The notes under the pieces were generated by a model. The model saw nothing but the letters and a program-made list of their open reading frames with translations. It was not told the origin of the DNA and made no database searches. From Devosia salina (lineage in GTDB: Bacteria > Pseudomonadota > Alphaproteobacteria > Rhizobiales > Devosiaceae), in NCBI RefSeq assembly GCF_019504385.1, contig NZ_CP080590.1, forward strand, positions 1,716,001-1,780,000: DNA of 64,000 bases, in the 5' to 3' direction. The position numbers and the translations under genes were made by a program. Shown piece after piece: positions 36,874 through 45,067 of the stretch (positions are counted from its first letter, which is position 1; each line of letters begins with the position of its first letter).

Positions 36874-37871
36874 GCCGCAGCCCTCCACTCGCCGGAAAAC
36901 AGCGTGCCGATCAACGCCAGCACGGCCTTTGTGTCGTCATTGTCGAGCAGAGCCTTGCGTGTTGGCTTGTCGAGCCCCAGTCCCGCCGCCTCGGCATACC
37001 AGTCGAGATGCTTGCGGGCCCCGCGCAGCCCGACCTCGGTGCCGTAGTCGACCAGCATGTCTTCGTAATGGCGCTGGATCAGGTCCACCAGCTCGTCGCC
37101 CCGGGGCGCCTCCGGCGCGACGCCACCATCGAGCAGCGCTCCGATCTGGCCGACGCGCCAGGGTTGTCCCTGCGCGCCACGCCCCAGCATGACTGCCGCT
37201 GCGCCCGACTCAGAGAGAGCCTGCCGGGCTGTGGCAATATCGACAATGTCGCCATTGACCACTACCGGCACATCCACGGCCTCGACGACCCTGCGCACCA
37301 GCGCCCAGCGCGCCGTGCCCTTGTAGAACTGCTGCCGGGTCCGGCCATGCACCGTGATCATCTGCGCACCGGCACTGACGGCCAGCCTGGCGATCTGCGC
37401 CGCGTTGAGGCTGTCATCGTCCCAGCCCAGTCGCATCTTGACGGTGACGGGTCGCGTGGTCGCGCCGCTGACCGCCTCGACGATGGCCAACGCCTGGTCA
37501 GGCACGCGCATCAGCGCCGAACCGGCATAACCATTGGTCACGCGCTTGGCCGGGCAGCCGAAATTGATGTCGATGATGTCTGCCCCTGCCCCTTCGGCGA
37601 TCCGCGCGCCCTCGGCCATCCATTGCGGCTCGCAGCCGGCCAGTTGCACCATATGTGGGAGGGTTCCGGCGCGCGTCAGCTTGCGCACCATGCCCTCGTG
37701 GCCGGTGGTCAGGGCCGAGCTGGCGACCATCTCGGACACGACGAGCCCCGCCCCGTACCGTTCGGCAATTTCGCGGAACGGGCGGTCGGTAATGCCCGCC
37801 ATCGGCGCGAGGAAGGCGCGATTGCGAACGGCATGCCCCCCGATGCTCAATGCACAGGCATTGTCTCTCAA
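36870..37871 (-). CDS. dusB: tRNA dihydrouridine synthase DusB (NifR3 family)
   Basis: FMN-dependent enzyme reducing uridine to dihydrouridine in the tRNA D-loop. About 333 residues. Visible are FLAPMAGITDRPFR, the catalytic cysteine in IDINFGCPAKRVTNGYAGSA, KMRLGWDDDS, ITVHGRTRQQFYKG and the FMN-phosphate site VNGDIVD with GAAAVMLGRGAQGQPW. The start is unsure: TTG at 37871 or 37850; a longer frame to 37916 overlaps the promoter. It heads the classic nifR3-ntrB-ntrC operon of alphaproteobacteria, with GTGA overlap into ntrB. Confidence 0.93.
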   Translation of the reverse strand: MRDNACALSIGGHAVRNRAFLAPMAGITDRPFREIAERYGAGLVVSEMVASSALTTGHEGMVRKLTRAGTLPHMVQLAGCEPQWMAEGARIAEGAGADIIDINFGCPAKRVTNGYAGSALMRVPDQALAIVEAVSGATTRPVTVKMRLGWDDDSLNAAQIARLAVSAGAQMITVHGRTRQQFYKGTARWALVRRVVEAVDVPVVVNGDIVDIATARQALSESGAAAVMLGRGAQGQPWRVGQIGALLDGGVAPEAPRGDELVDLIQRHYEDMLVDYGTEVGLRGARKHLDWYAEAAGLGLDKPTRKALLDNDDTKAVLALIGTLFSGEWRAAA

Positions 37872-37912
37872 CGAATTGCCCCAGAATTGTTCAATTTGGC
37901 GATGATGCCCGC

Positions 37913-37940
37913 ACAATAATCATTTTGCGGGGGCGTGCAA
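37913..37940 (-). promoter_or_regulatory. promoter candidate for dusB-ntrB-ntrC
   Basis: On the minus strand TTGCAC (37935-37940) and TATTGT (37913-37918) are 16 bases apart, placing a start of transcription about 35 bases before the chosen dusB start. The rest of the gap to the divergent ispDF gene shows no clear plus-strand promoter. Confidence 0.4.
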
Positions 37941-38053
37941 CCGCTTCGCACTGTCGCAGCTGCAGAAATCAGCCCTGCTCTTGCCGCATGGCGGGGCGGC
38001 AGCTAGACCCTTAGCAAAGATGATGGTTTCCGTTTCGAAGTGCCTATATCGCC

Positions 38054-39244
38054 ATGCGTTCAAAATCCATAGCCGTCATCATCGTTGCCGCGGGCAAGGG
38101 CGAACGCGCCGGGAGCGGTGACAGCGCCGTTCCAAAGCAGTATCGCCCGGTTGCGGGTAAACCGGTTCTGTCGCGGACCGTGGATGCGTGCCTCGCCCAT
38201 GAGGCCGTCAGCCACGTGCTGCCGGTCATCCACCCCGATCATGCCGAGCTATACGCGTCCCTGGGACTGGCCGATCCGCGCCTTCTGCCCGCCGTCCCGG
38301 GTGGCGCAAGCCGCCAGGCTTCGGTGCTGGAGGGCCTCAAAGCACTGGCCCCACTTCGACCCGACCGCGTGCTCATCCACGATGCGGCACGGCCCTTCGC
38401 CTCCCCTGACCTGTTCGGCCGTGTCATCACCGCCCTCGACCAGCACGACGGCGCGCTCCCGACCTTGCCGGTAACCGACACCATCAAGCGCTCGCTCGAT
38501 GGCCAACTGGTCGCGACCACCGAAGACCGGCGCCAGCTCTTTGCGGCGCAGACGCCGCAGGGCTTCCGTTTCGGCCAGATCTTTTCGGCTCATATGCGCA
38601 CCGGCACGGTCCGGCGCGAATTCACCGACGACGCCGAGATCGCCGAATGGGCCGGGCTGCGCGTGGCCATGGTCGAGGGTGAGCGCAATAACATCAAGAT
38701 CACCCATCCCGAAGATTTCACCCGCGCGGAGCGCATCGCCATGGCAGACCTGGGCACAGAAACCCGCATCGGCACCGGCTACGACGTTCATCCCTTTGCG
38801 CCGGGCGACGCCGTCTGGCTCTGTGGGGTCAAGATACCGCACACGGCAAAGCTGCAGGGCCATTCCGACGCGGACGTCGCCCTGCATGCGCTGACCGATG
38901 CCATCCTCGGCGCCATCGGCGAAGGCGATATCGGCGTGCATTTTCCGCCCAGCGACATGCGCTGGAAAGGCGCCGCCTCGACAGTCTTCCTGCGCCATGC
39001 CGGAGACCTTGTGGCCCGACTTGGGGGACGGATTGTCAATCTGGACGTGACAATCGCCGCCGAAGCGCCGAGGATTGCATCTCACGCGCCCGCCATGTGC
39101 GCCGTGATTGCCGAAACGCTCGGCATTTCTGCAGGTCGCGTGGCGGTCAAGGCGACAACCAATGAAAAGCTCGGATTCATCGGGCGGGAGGAAGGGATCG
39201 TGGCGATGGCGAGTGCAAGCGTGGAAGTGCCGAGGGTCGACTGA
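38054..39244 (+). CDS. ispDF: bifunctional IspD/IspF, methylerythritol-phosphate isoprenoid pathway
   Basis: One polypeptide catalysing two non-consecutive steps of the MEP pathway: MEP cytidylyltransferase and MEcPP synthase. It has 396 residues. The IspD half (about 1-230) has VIIVAAGKGERAGSG, PKQYRPVAGKPV, IHDAARPF and TPQGFRF. The IspF half (about 235-396) has the metal ligands in GTGYDVHPF, GHSDADVALHALTDAILGA and the CDP site TNEKLGFIGREEG. The fused form is common in alphaproteobacteria. cinA begins directly after its stop. Confidence 0.96.
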   Translation: MRSKSIAVIIVAAGKGERAGSGDSAVPKQYRPVAGKPVLSRTVDACLAHEAVSHVLPVIHPDHAELYASLGLADPRLLPAVPGGASRQASVLEGLKALAPLRPDRVLIHDAARPFASPDLFGRVITALDQHDGALPTLPVTDTIKRSLDGQLVATTEDRRQLFAAQTPQGFRFGQIFSAHMRTGTVRREFTDDAEIAEWAGLRVAMVEGERNNIKITHPEDFTRAERIAMADLGTETRIGTGYDVHPFAPGDAVWLCGVKIPHTAKLQGHSDADVALHALTDAILGAIGEGDIGVHFPPSDMRWKGAASTVFLRHAGDLVARLGGRIVNLDVTIAAEAPRIASHAPAMCAVIAETLGISAGRVAVKATTNEKLGFIGREEGIVAMASASVEVPRVD

Positions 39245-39751
39245 ATGGCAGCCAAGGCAAAGCCCAGCGTGGGCAAGCAGATCATCGACCTCCTGGCCGA
39301 ACGCAACCAGACCATCGTGACCGCGGAAAGCTGTACGGGCGGTATGATCGCTTCGGCGCTGACCGACATTCCCGGCGCCTCTGCCGCCCTTTACGGCGGC
39401 TACATTACCTATGCCAATTCAGCCAAGTCCCGCATGATCCAGGTGCAGCCCCGGCTCATCGCCGACTATGGCGCGGTGAGCAATCAGGTAGCCCGCGCCA
39501 TGGCAGACGGGGCCCGTAACACCGCGCGCGCCGATTTCGCGGTGGCAGCCACCGGCATTGCCGGTCCGGACGGGGGCACGGACAAGAAGCCGATCGGCCT
39601 GGTCTATGTCGCAGTGTCCTCGGACCTAGCGACCGTGGTCATCGAGCACCGCTTTGGCGATCTCGGTCGCGACGCTATCCGCAAGGCCACCGTCGATGCG
39701 GCCCTCGACCTTGTCCTGCAGGTGCTGACCAGCGATCCGCCCAGTCCCTGA
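39245..39751 (+). CDS. CinA family protein, nicotinamide-nucleotide amidohydrolase domain
   Basis: A 168-residue stand-alone CinA C-terminal (PncC-type) domain, predicted to convert nicotinamide mononucleotide to nicotinic acid mononucleotide for NAD recycling. Motifs: TVTAESCTGGMIASALTDIPG, YGGYITYANSAKSRMI, GAVSNQVARAMADGAR and AATGIAGPDGGTDKKPIGLVY, all diagnostic. The ATG is the first codon after the ispDF stop, so the two genes form one transcription unit. It converges with the arr gene. Confidence 0.93.
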   Translation: MAAKAKPSVGKQIIDLLAERNQTIVTAESCTGGMIASALTDIPGASAALYGGYITYANSAKSRMIQVQPRLIADYGAVSNQVARAMADGARNTARADFAVAATGIAGPDGGTDKKPIGLVYVAVSSDLATVVIEHRFGDLGRDAIRKATVDAALDLVLQVLTSDPPSP

Positions 39752-39802
39752 TCCACAATGGCCGGACCGACGGGTTCCGCCGCGGTTCGGTATTGTCGCG
39801 GA

Positions 39803-40225
39803 TCAGTTGATGATATCGCCCCGCTCATCAGGAGCACGGTCGATCAGCCGCGCCCGCCAGACCTGCAGCGCCTCGGGCGTCAACCGGGCCCACTCCATGA
39901 TTTCACTGACAACCCTGAGCGGCGCGACACTGCGATAAGACCGCGTAGGATTGCCCGGAAATTTCTTGTCAGTCACATTCGGATCATTCTCGAAGGGCCC
40001 GGTCGGCTCAACGAGATAAACGCGCGGGGTCGAACCGCTACTGACCAGCGCAGCCGCTATCTCGGCTGCAAGTCCCGCGCCGTCGACCAGGGCCGTGAAA
40101 TAGATGTGGTTCATCACCACTTCGGGGCGGTAGTTCGACCGGTATCCCGGCATGAGAAGGTCCCCTGCGCGCAAATCCGCGATTGTGCCGTGAAAGAATG
40201 GTCCTGCGTCCAACACGTCGGGCAT
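39803..40225 (-). CDS. arr: Arr-type NAD(+)--rifampin ADP-ribosyltransferase
   Basis: Transfers ADP-ribose from NAD to the C23 hydroxyl of rifamycins, inactivating them; such genes also occur as chromosomal genes in many environmental bacteria. The 140-residue protein covers the whole family: FFHGTIADLRAGDLLMPGY with the catalytic His12, NHIYFTA with Tyr42, YLVEPTGPFENDPNVTDKKF in two parts with the catalytic Asp region, and the signature FPGNPTRSYR. Start chosen at ATG 40225 (AAGGGG just upstream); the frame reaches 40291. It stands alone between cinA and the coq10-like gene, with no mobile-element traces. Confidence 0.88.
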   Translation of the reverse strand: MPDVLDAGPFFHGTIADLRAGDLLMPGYRSNYRPEVVMNHIYFTALVDGAGLAAEIAAALVSSGSTPRVYLVEPTGPFENDPNVTDKKFPGNPTRSYRSVAPLRVVSEIMEWARLTPEALQVWRARLIDRAPDERGDIIN

Positions 40226-40331
40226 CCCCTTCGAAAATGCTTTGTGCGATCGCGTGTCACGTCGAGCGACAGCGCGATGGCCAGGGATCAAGGCGTATCA
40301 CCAAAGGCCCGATCGGCCCACTTGGCGCCGC

Positions 40332-40775
40332 CTAGTCCCCGAAGCGCCGGTCGGCCTCGTCGCAGAAGGCACGCATGATTTCTTCCTGCTTGGCGGCGAA
40401 GGCCGGCTCGGCCACAGCCGCGATCAGCGGGTTGGAAATCTTGAAGTCGATCTCGAAGCGCACGCGCGTCCCCTGCCCTTCGGGCTCGAAGCTCCATACC
40501 GAGTCGAGATAGGAGAACGGGCCGTCCACGGCCTTGGCGCGGATGGTGCGCGCCGTGGGATCGAGCGTGACGCGGCTGGTATAGGATTGCGTGATCGGCC
40601 CGAACGATATCGTCATCTTGGCCAGCCGCACGTCCTTGGCACCCGCCGCAGCATCCTTGCGCACTGCCATCGCTTGGCAATTGGGAATGAAACGCGGATA
40701 GTCCTCGAGATCGGAGACGATCTCGAACATCCGCTCCGGCAGGTGCGGCACATGCTGTTCGTAGAAGCGCTTCAT
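40332..40775 (-). CDS. type II toxin-antitoxin RatA/COQ10-like START-domain protein
   Basis: A 147-residue polyketide-cyclase/START-domain protein. It begins YEQHVPHLPERMFEIVSDLEDYPRFIPNC in consecutive pieces and ends MRAFCDEADRRFG, the typical pattern of COQ10-like ubiquinone-binding proteins, which some annotations name RatA. In alphaproteobacteria it is regularly found after lipA; a role in lipid or quinone handling in respiration is likely. The name RatA toxin should not be taken literally. ATG at 40775 is two bases after the lipA stop (TGAgATG), so translation is coupled. Confidence 0.88.
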   Translation of the reverse strand: MKRFYEQHVPHLPERMFEIVSDLEDYPRFIPNCQAMAVRKDAAAGAKDVRLAKMTISFGPITQSYTSRVTLDPTARTIRAKAVDGPFSYLDSVWSFEPEGQGTRVRFEIDFKISNPLIAAVAEPAFAAKQEEIMRAFCDEADRRFGD

Positions 40776-40776
40776 C

Positions 40777-41730
40777 TCAGTGGCCGAGCCTTGCCATCCG
40801 GTTGGCCCTGAGGCGTGCAAAATCTTCGCCGGCATGATGCGAGGAGCGCGTCAGCGGGCTCGACGAGACCAGCAGGAACCCCTTCGCGGTCGCCACCGTG
40901 GCATAGGACTTGAACTCTTCCGGCGTCACGAAGCGCTGCAGCGGATAATGCTTCTTGGTCGGCTGCAGATACTGGCCGATGGTCAGGAAATCCACCTCGG
41001 CGGAGCGCAGATCGTCCATAAGTTGCAGAACCTCGTTCCGTTCCTCGCCCAGACCCACCATGATGCCGGACTTGGTGAAGATGGTGGGATCGAGCTCCTT
41101 GACCCGCTGCAGCAGACGGATCGAGTGGAAATAGCGCGCGCCCGGACGGACCTTGAGATATTTCGACGGCACGGTTTCGAGATTGTGGTTGAACACATCC
41201 GGCTTGGCCGCCACCACGATCTCGAGTGACCCCTCCTTGCGCAGGAAGTCCGGGGTCAGGATTTCGATGGTCGTCCTCGGATTGCGGGCGCGGATGGCGA
41301 GAATCACATCGGCAAAGTGCTGTGCACCGCCATCGGCGAGATCGTCGCGGTCCACCGAGGTGATCACGACATGTTCGAGCCCAAGCTTTTCGACCGCAAT
41401 GGCGACGTTTTCCGGCTCGTGCGGGTCGAGGGGCCCGGGCAGGCCGGTACGGACATTGCAGAAGGCGCAGGCGCGGGTGCAGACCTCGCCCATGATCATC
41501 ATGGTCGCGTGCTTCTTGCTCCAGCACTCGCCGATATTGGGGCAGCCGGCTTCCTCGCAGACTGTGACGAGATTGTTCTCGCGCACGATCTTCTGCGTTT
41601 CATTGTAGACCGGCGAGCCCGGCGCCTTGACCCGGATCCAGTCCGGCTTGCGCAGCACGGTGCTGTCTGGCCGATTGGCCTTTTCCGGGTGGCGAGGCTT
41701 TACAGCCGAATTGTCGATGAGCGTGACCAT
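40777..41730 (-). CDS. lipA: lipoyl synthase
   Basis: Radical-SAM enzyme inserting two sulfurs into octanoyl groups on lipoyl domains. It has 317 residues. The auxiliary cluster cysteines are C58, C63 and C69 (CEEAGCPNIGEC) and the radical-SAM cluster cysteines are C84, C88 and C91 (CTRACAFC). The C-terminal SSSPLTRSSHHAGE supplies the conserved RSSxxA. Its clients PdhB, PdhC and the E2-E3 system are encoded a few kilobases upstream on the same strand, a functional clustering usual in this order. Confidence 0.97.
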   Translation of the reverse strand: MVTLIDNSAVKPRHPEKANRPDSTVLRKPDWIRVKAPGSPVYNETQKIVRENNLVTVCEEAGCPNIGECWSKKHATMMIMGEVCTRACAFCNVRTGLPGPLDPHEPENVAIAVEKLGLEHVVITSVDRDDLADGGAQHFADVILAIRARNPRTTIEILTPDFLRKEGSLEIVVAAKPDVFNHNLETVPSKYLKVRPGARYFHSIRLLQRVKELDPTIFTKSGIMVGLGEERNEVLQLMDDLRSAEVDFLTIGQYLQPTKKHYPLQRFVTPEEFKSYATVATAKGFLLVSSSPLTRSSHHAGEDFARLRANRMARLGH

Positions 41731-41822
41731 GTCAGTCCTGACTGGGGATTTGCCCCTATATCGCTCCCTTGGGTGGCCGGTTCAACCCGGCCTTATGGGT
41801 GATGGGCAGCCATGCAGGCCGC

Positions 41823-42863
41823 CTATCCCATGATTTCCGTCATTTCCACCCAGTCGCCGCCGCGCGACGCCGAGAGGATGGTGCCCTGCACCAGTGCCAA
41901 GGAACCCAGATTGTCTTCGCCTGAACTGAACCCGCGCGGCACCAGGCCTGTGTCGAGCACATTGGCGATGGTGTTGAGCGTGCCAGTGCGGTCCGGGTAT
42001 TTGATCTTGTCGAGCTTGACCTTTTCCCGCTTGCCATCGAGCGGCTGCAGCGTCAGCACGTCCGGGCCCGCCTTGTCGCGGAAATGGTCGCGGGATGACC
42101 AGGCGATCTGCCCCTCGGCCCCATCCATCACCCATTCGCCGGCCCAGGGCGTCACCGGCCCCGAGTTCATCCAGCTGGCGCGATAGGACACCACCGTGCC
42201 CTTGGAGAATTCGATGGTGGCGACGCCGCTCGGATCGAAGCGGAACGGGCTGCCAGGTGGGTTCCAGGTACGGCAGGAGAGCCGCACGGGCTCATCGCCC
42301 AGCACGAACCGCATCAGGTCGAAATGGTGGATCGACATGTCCGCGAGCAGCGGATCGGGCATATCCCAATAGCGATAGCCCTGGCTCGGGCCATGGCGGC
42401 GGAAGTCGATCGAGACCATGTTGAGCGCGCCGAATTTGCCGTCGGCAATCAATTGCGCGGCCGCGATCGGCGCCGGCTGGTGGCGATAGTTCTGGCTGAC
42501 CATGAGCACCTTGCCCTGCGCCTTGGCGAGGGCCACCAGCTCCTTGCCCTGGGCGATGGTGGTGGTGAAAGGCTTTTCCACCAGCACGTTGAGGCCGAGC
42601 TCCAGGCAGCGCTTCACGACGGGGTAATGCGCTTCGGTGCGCAGCGTGCACAGGGCCAGCTTCGCGTCGGTATGGTGCGCCGCGTCCTCCAGGCTGCCGA
42701 AGCAAAGCTTCGGGTCGATGCCCAGTTCGGTCTGTACCCGGCTGGTCGCCTCCGGATTGGTATCCACAAAGCCCACCATCTCGACGGCAGGAACCTTTGG
42801 GATCACGTCTTTCGACCAGCTGAAACCCCAGTGTCCCAGACCAATCTGGATTGCCTTGACCAT
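41823..42863 (-). CDS. Gfo/Idh/MocA family oxidoreductase
   Basis: NAD(P)-dependent oxidoreductase of 346 residues acting on a sugar or cyclitol; the specific substrate is unknown. The Rossmann start is KAIQIGLGHWGFSW (GxGxxG-like). The catalytic-lysine motif is EKPFTTT, and DMSIHHFDLMRF is the segment preceding the substrate helix. The C-terminal domain is of the GFO_IDH_MocA_C type. It is inserted between lipA and lpdA on the same strand, with about 90 bases on each side, and is not known as part of lipoate metabolism. Confidence 0.88.
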   Translation of the reverse strand: MVKAIQIGLGHWGFSWSKDVIPKVPAVEMVGFVDTNPEATSRVQTELGIDPKLCFGSLEDAAHHTDAKLALCTLRTEAHYPVVKRCLELGLNVLVEKPFTTTIAQGKELVALAKAQGKVLMVSQNYRHQPAPIAAAQLIADGKFGALNMVSIDFRRHGPSQGYRYWDMPDPLLADMSIHHFDLMRFVLGDEPVRLSCRTWNPPGSPFRFDPSGVATIEFSKGTVVSYRASWMNSGPVTPWAGEWVMDGAEGQIAWSSRDHFRDKAGPDVLTLQPLDGKREKVKLDKIKYPDRTGTLNTIANVLDTGLVPRGFSSGEDNLGSLALVQGTILSASRGGDWVEMTEIMG

Positions 42864-42945
42864 ATGGATAGCTCCTTTGGGTCTTGGTGTTGTCCCGCGC
42901 AGGCGTCATCCCGGCCTCGGCCGCGTGACGCCCGATGGGCGGGCG

Positions 42946-44385
42946 CTAGATGTTCAGCGCACGCCCATAGGCGTCGAGCACACTTTCCTTCATCGTTTCG
43001 CTGAGCGTCGGATGCGGGAAAATGGTGTGGATCAGCTCTTCCTCGGTGGTCTCGAGGTTCATGGCAACCACGAAGCCCTGGATCAGTTCGGTCACTTCTG
43101 CACCCACCATGTGGGCGCCCAGCAATTCACCGGTCTTGGCGTCGAAAATGGTCTTGACCAGCCCGTCGGGTTCCCCCAGGGCAATCGCCTTGCCATTGCC
43201 CACGAAGGGGAAGCGGCCGACCTTGATCTCGCGCCCGGCTTCCTTGGCCTTGGCTTCGGTCAGGCCGACGCTGGCGACCTGCGGCTCGCAATAGGTGCAG
43301 CCCGGCACCTTGGTCTTGTCGAGGCCATGCACCTTCATGCCGGCGATCTTTTCGACCGTGATGACCGCTTCATGTTCGGCCTTGTGCGCCAGCATCGGCG
43401 GGCCCGCGACGTCGCCGATGGCCCAGATGCCCTCGACATTGGTCTTGCCATAGCCGTCGATGACAATGGCGCCGCGCTCGGTCTTGACGCCAACCGTTTC
43501 CAGCCCAAGCCCTTCAATATTGCACTGCACGCCAACGGCCGAGATCAGCTTGTCGCCAGCGATCTGCTGGGTCTTGCCGTCCTTGGTCTCGACATGGGCA
43601 ACCACCCCATCCTTGGTCTTTTCAACCTTGGCAACCTTGGCTTCGGTGAGGAACTTGATGCCACGCTTTTCCAGCCGCTTGCGGGCGAGGCCCGAAATCT
43701 CGGCGTCCTCCACGGGCAGGATTTGCGGCAAGAGCTCGATGACCGTCACATCGGCGCCCAGCGAGCGATAGAAGGAGGCAAACTCGATGCCGATGGCGCC
43801 CGAACCCATGACGACGAGGCTCTTGGGCATTTCGGCGGGCTTCAGTGCCTCGAAATAGGTCCAGATCTTGTCGCCATCCGGCTCGATGCCCGGCAGCACG
43901 CGCGGACGCGCGCCGGTGGCAATGATGATGTTCCTGGCCTTGTAGGTCCCCTCGCCCAGCGCATTCTTGGGCACCGGCCCCTGCGGCTCGACGATCTTCT
44001 TCTTGGTCGGGGCGACCTTGACCTCACCGGGCTTGGTGATCGTGGCCTCGCCCCAGATGGTGTCGATCTTGTTCTTCTTCATCAGGAACTGCACGCCATT
44101 GTTCATCTGCGCCGCAATGGCGCGCGAACGCTTGACGATGCCGTCGAGGTCGAAGCCGAACTTCTCGGCGGTGAGGCCATAATCCTTGGCGTGGCCCATA
44201 TGGCCGTAGATTTCCGCCGAGCGCAGCAGCGCCTTGGTGGGGATACAACCCCAGTTCGAGCAGATACCGGCCATGTGCTCGCGCTCGACAATGGCCACCT
44301 TCATGCCCAGCTGGGCGCCGCGGATAGCGGCGAGATAACCGCCGGGACCGGCGCCGATGACGAGAAGATCGTATTGGTCAGCCAT
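42946..44385 (-). CDS. lpdA: dihydrolipoyl dehydrogenase (E3)
   Basis: FAD enzyme reoxidising dihydrolipoamide with NAD, the E3 component of pyruvate dehydrogenase. It has 479 residues. The FAD motif is VIGAGPGGYLAAIRGAQLG. The redox disulfide lies in GICSNWGCIPTKALL (the rhizobial variant of CxxxxC). The NAD-binding motif is VVMGSGAIGIEFASFY and the C-terminal interface has HPTLSE with the catalytic His. It is the last PDH gene in the cluster, separated from pdhC by the SGNH hydrolase gene. Confidence 0.96.
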   Translation of the reverse strand: MADQYDLLVIGAGPGGYLAAIRGAQLGMKVAIVEREHMAGICSNWGCIPTKALLRSAEIYGHMGHAKDYGLTAEKFGFDLDGIVKRSRAIAAQMNNGVQFLMKKNKIDTIWGEATITKPGEVKVAPTKKKIVEPQGPVPKNALGEGTYKARNIIIATGARPRVLPGIEPDGDKIWTYFEALKPAEMPKSLVVMGSGAIGIEFASFYRSLGADVTVIELLPQILPVEDAEISGLARKRLEKRGIKFLTEAKVAKVEKTKDGVVAHVETKDGKTQQIAGDKLISAVGVQCNIEGLGLETVGVKTERGAIVIDGYGKTNVEGIWAIGDVAGPPMLAHKAEHEAVITVEKIAGMKVHGLDKTKVPGCTYCEPQVASVGLTEAKAKEAGREIKVGRFPFVGNGKAIALGEPDGLVKTIFDAKTGELLGAHMVGAEVTELIQGFVVAMNLETTEEELIHTIFPHPTLSETMKESVLDAYGRALNI

Positions 44386-44409
44386 AAGGGCCTCCAGAAT
44401 AAGACGGGG

Positions 44410-45057
44410 TCAGAGACCCAGAACCTGTTTTACCAGCGGAACGAGGCCTTCGCCGATGGCCCGCGTATTGGTCGCGTCGAGATGCACGCCGTCGCGCGGA
44501 TCGGCCTTGGCAACCGTGGCGGCGTCGAAGAAGGCAACGCCGGTTTCCTCGGCGTGACGACGATAGTGCCGGGCGAAATCCTGCGACTCGCGCAGCAGGT
44601 GCTCGAGACCACCGAAATTGCTCAGCATGTTCTCATTGGTTGTCGGCACCACATGCGGCGGCGACACCAGGATGATCTGCGGCGCGGCTTCGCCAATGGC
44701 GGCAAAGTGACCGCGGGTCATCTCGATCAGCCGCCGCGCGCCCCGTGCCGCGAAGGCAGCAGTGCCCGCGACGAAGGGTTTCAGATCATTGGTCCCCAGC
44801 ATGATGATGACGAGATCGAGCGGCTTGTGGCTGTCCAGCAGCGTGGGCAAGATCCGTGCGCCGTTCCGGTCGGCCGCCGCCGTCCTGTCGTCATAGGCCG
44901 TGGCGCGCCCGCCAAGGCCCTCGGCAATGACGCGCGCCTTGCCATCGAGCCCCATTTCAAGCGTCGTCGGCCAGCGATCCTCATAGGCATACCGCGGACC
45001 ACCACCGGGATCGGTGCCATGGGTCAGGCTGTCGCCATAGGCGAGAATGGTCTTCAT
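44410..45057 (-). CDS. SGNH/GDSL hydrolase family protein
   Basis: Predicted serine esterase or acyl hydrolase of 215 residues. Block I is LAYGDSLTHGT with the nucleophile Ser, block III is MLGTND, and block V is RDGVHLDATN with the Asp-His pair. No signal peptide is visible, so it is probably cytoplasmic, resembling arylesterase-type members. ATG at 45057 with AGGGA upstream. It sits inside the pdh cluster between pdhC and lpdA, with gaps of 10 and 24 bases, so it is co-transcribed. Its link to PDH is unknown. Confidence 0.85.
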   Translation of the reverse strand: MKTILAYGDSLTHGTDPGGGPRYAYEDRWPTTLEMGLDGKARVIAEGLGGRATAYDDRTAAADRNGARILPTLLDSHKPLDLVIIMLGTNDLKPFVAGTAAFAARGARRLIEMTRGHFAAIGEAAPQIILVSPPHVVPTTNENMLSNFGGLEHLLRESQDFARHYRRHAEETGVAFFDAATVAKADPRDGVHLDATNTRAIGEGLVPLVKQVLGL

Positions 45058-45067
45058 CGCCAAATCC

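Noticed and set aside
34289..37871. Nitrogen-fixation island suggested by the nifR3 name
   Set aside because: dusB (nifR3) with ntrBC is general nitrogen regulation; no nif or fix structural genes are present.
40332..40775. RatA toxin of a toxin-antitoxin system
   Set aside because: No antitoxin gene is adjacent, and the COQ10/START-domain protein after lipA is a conserved housekeeping arrangement.
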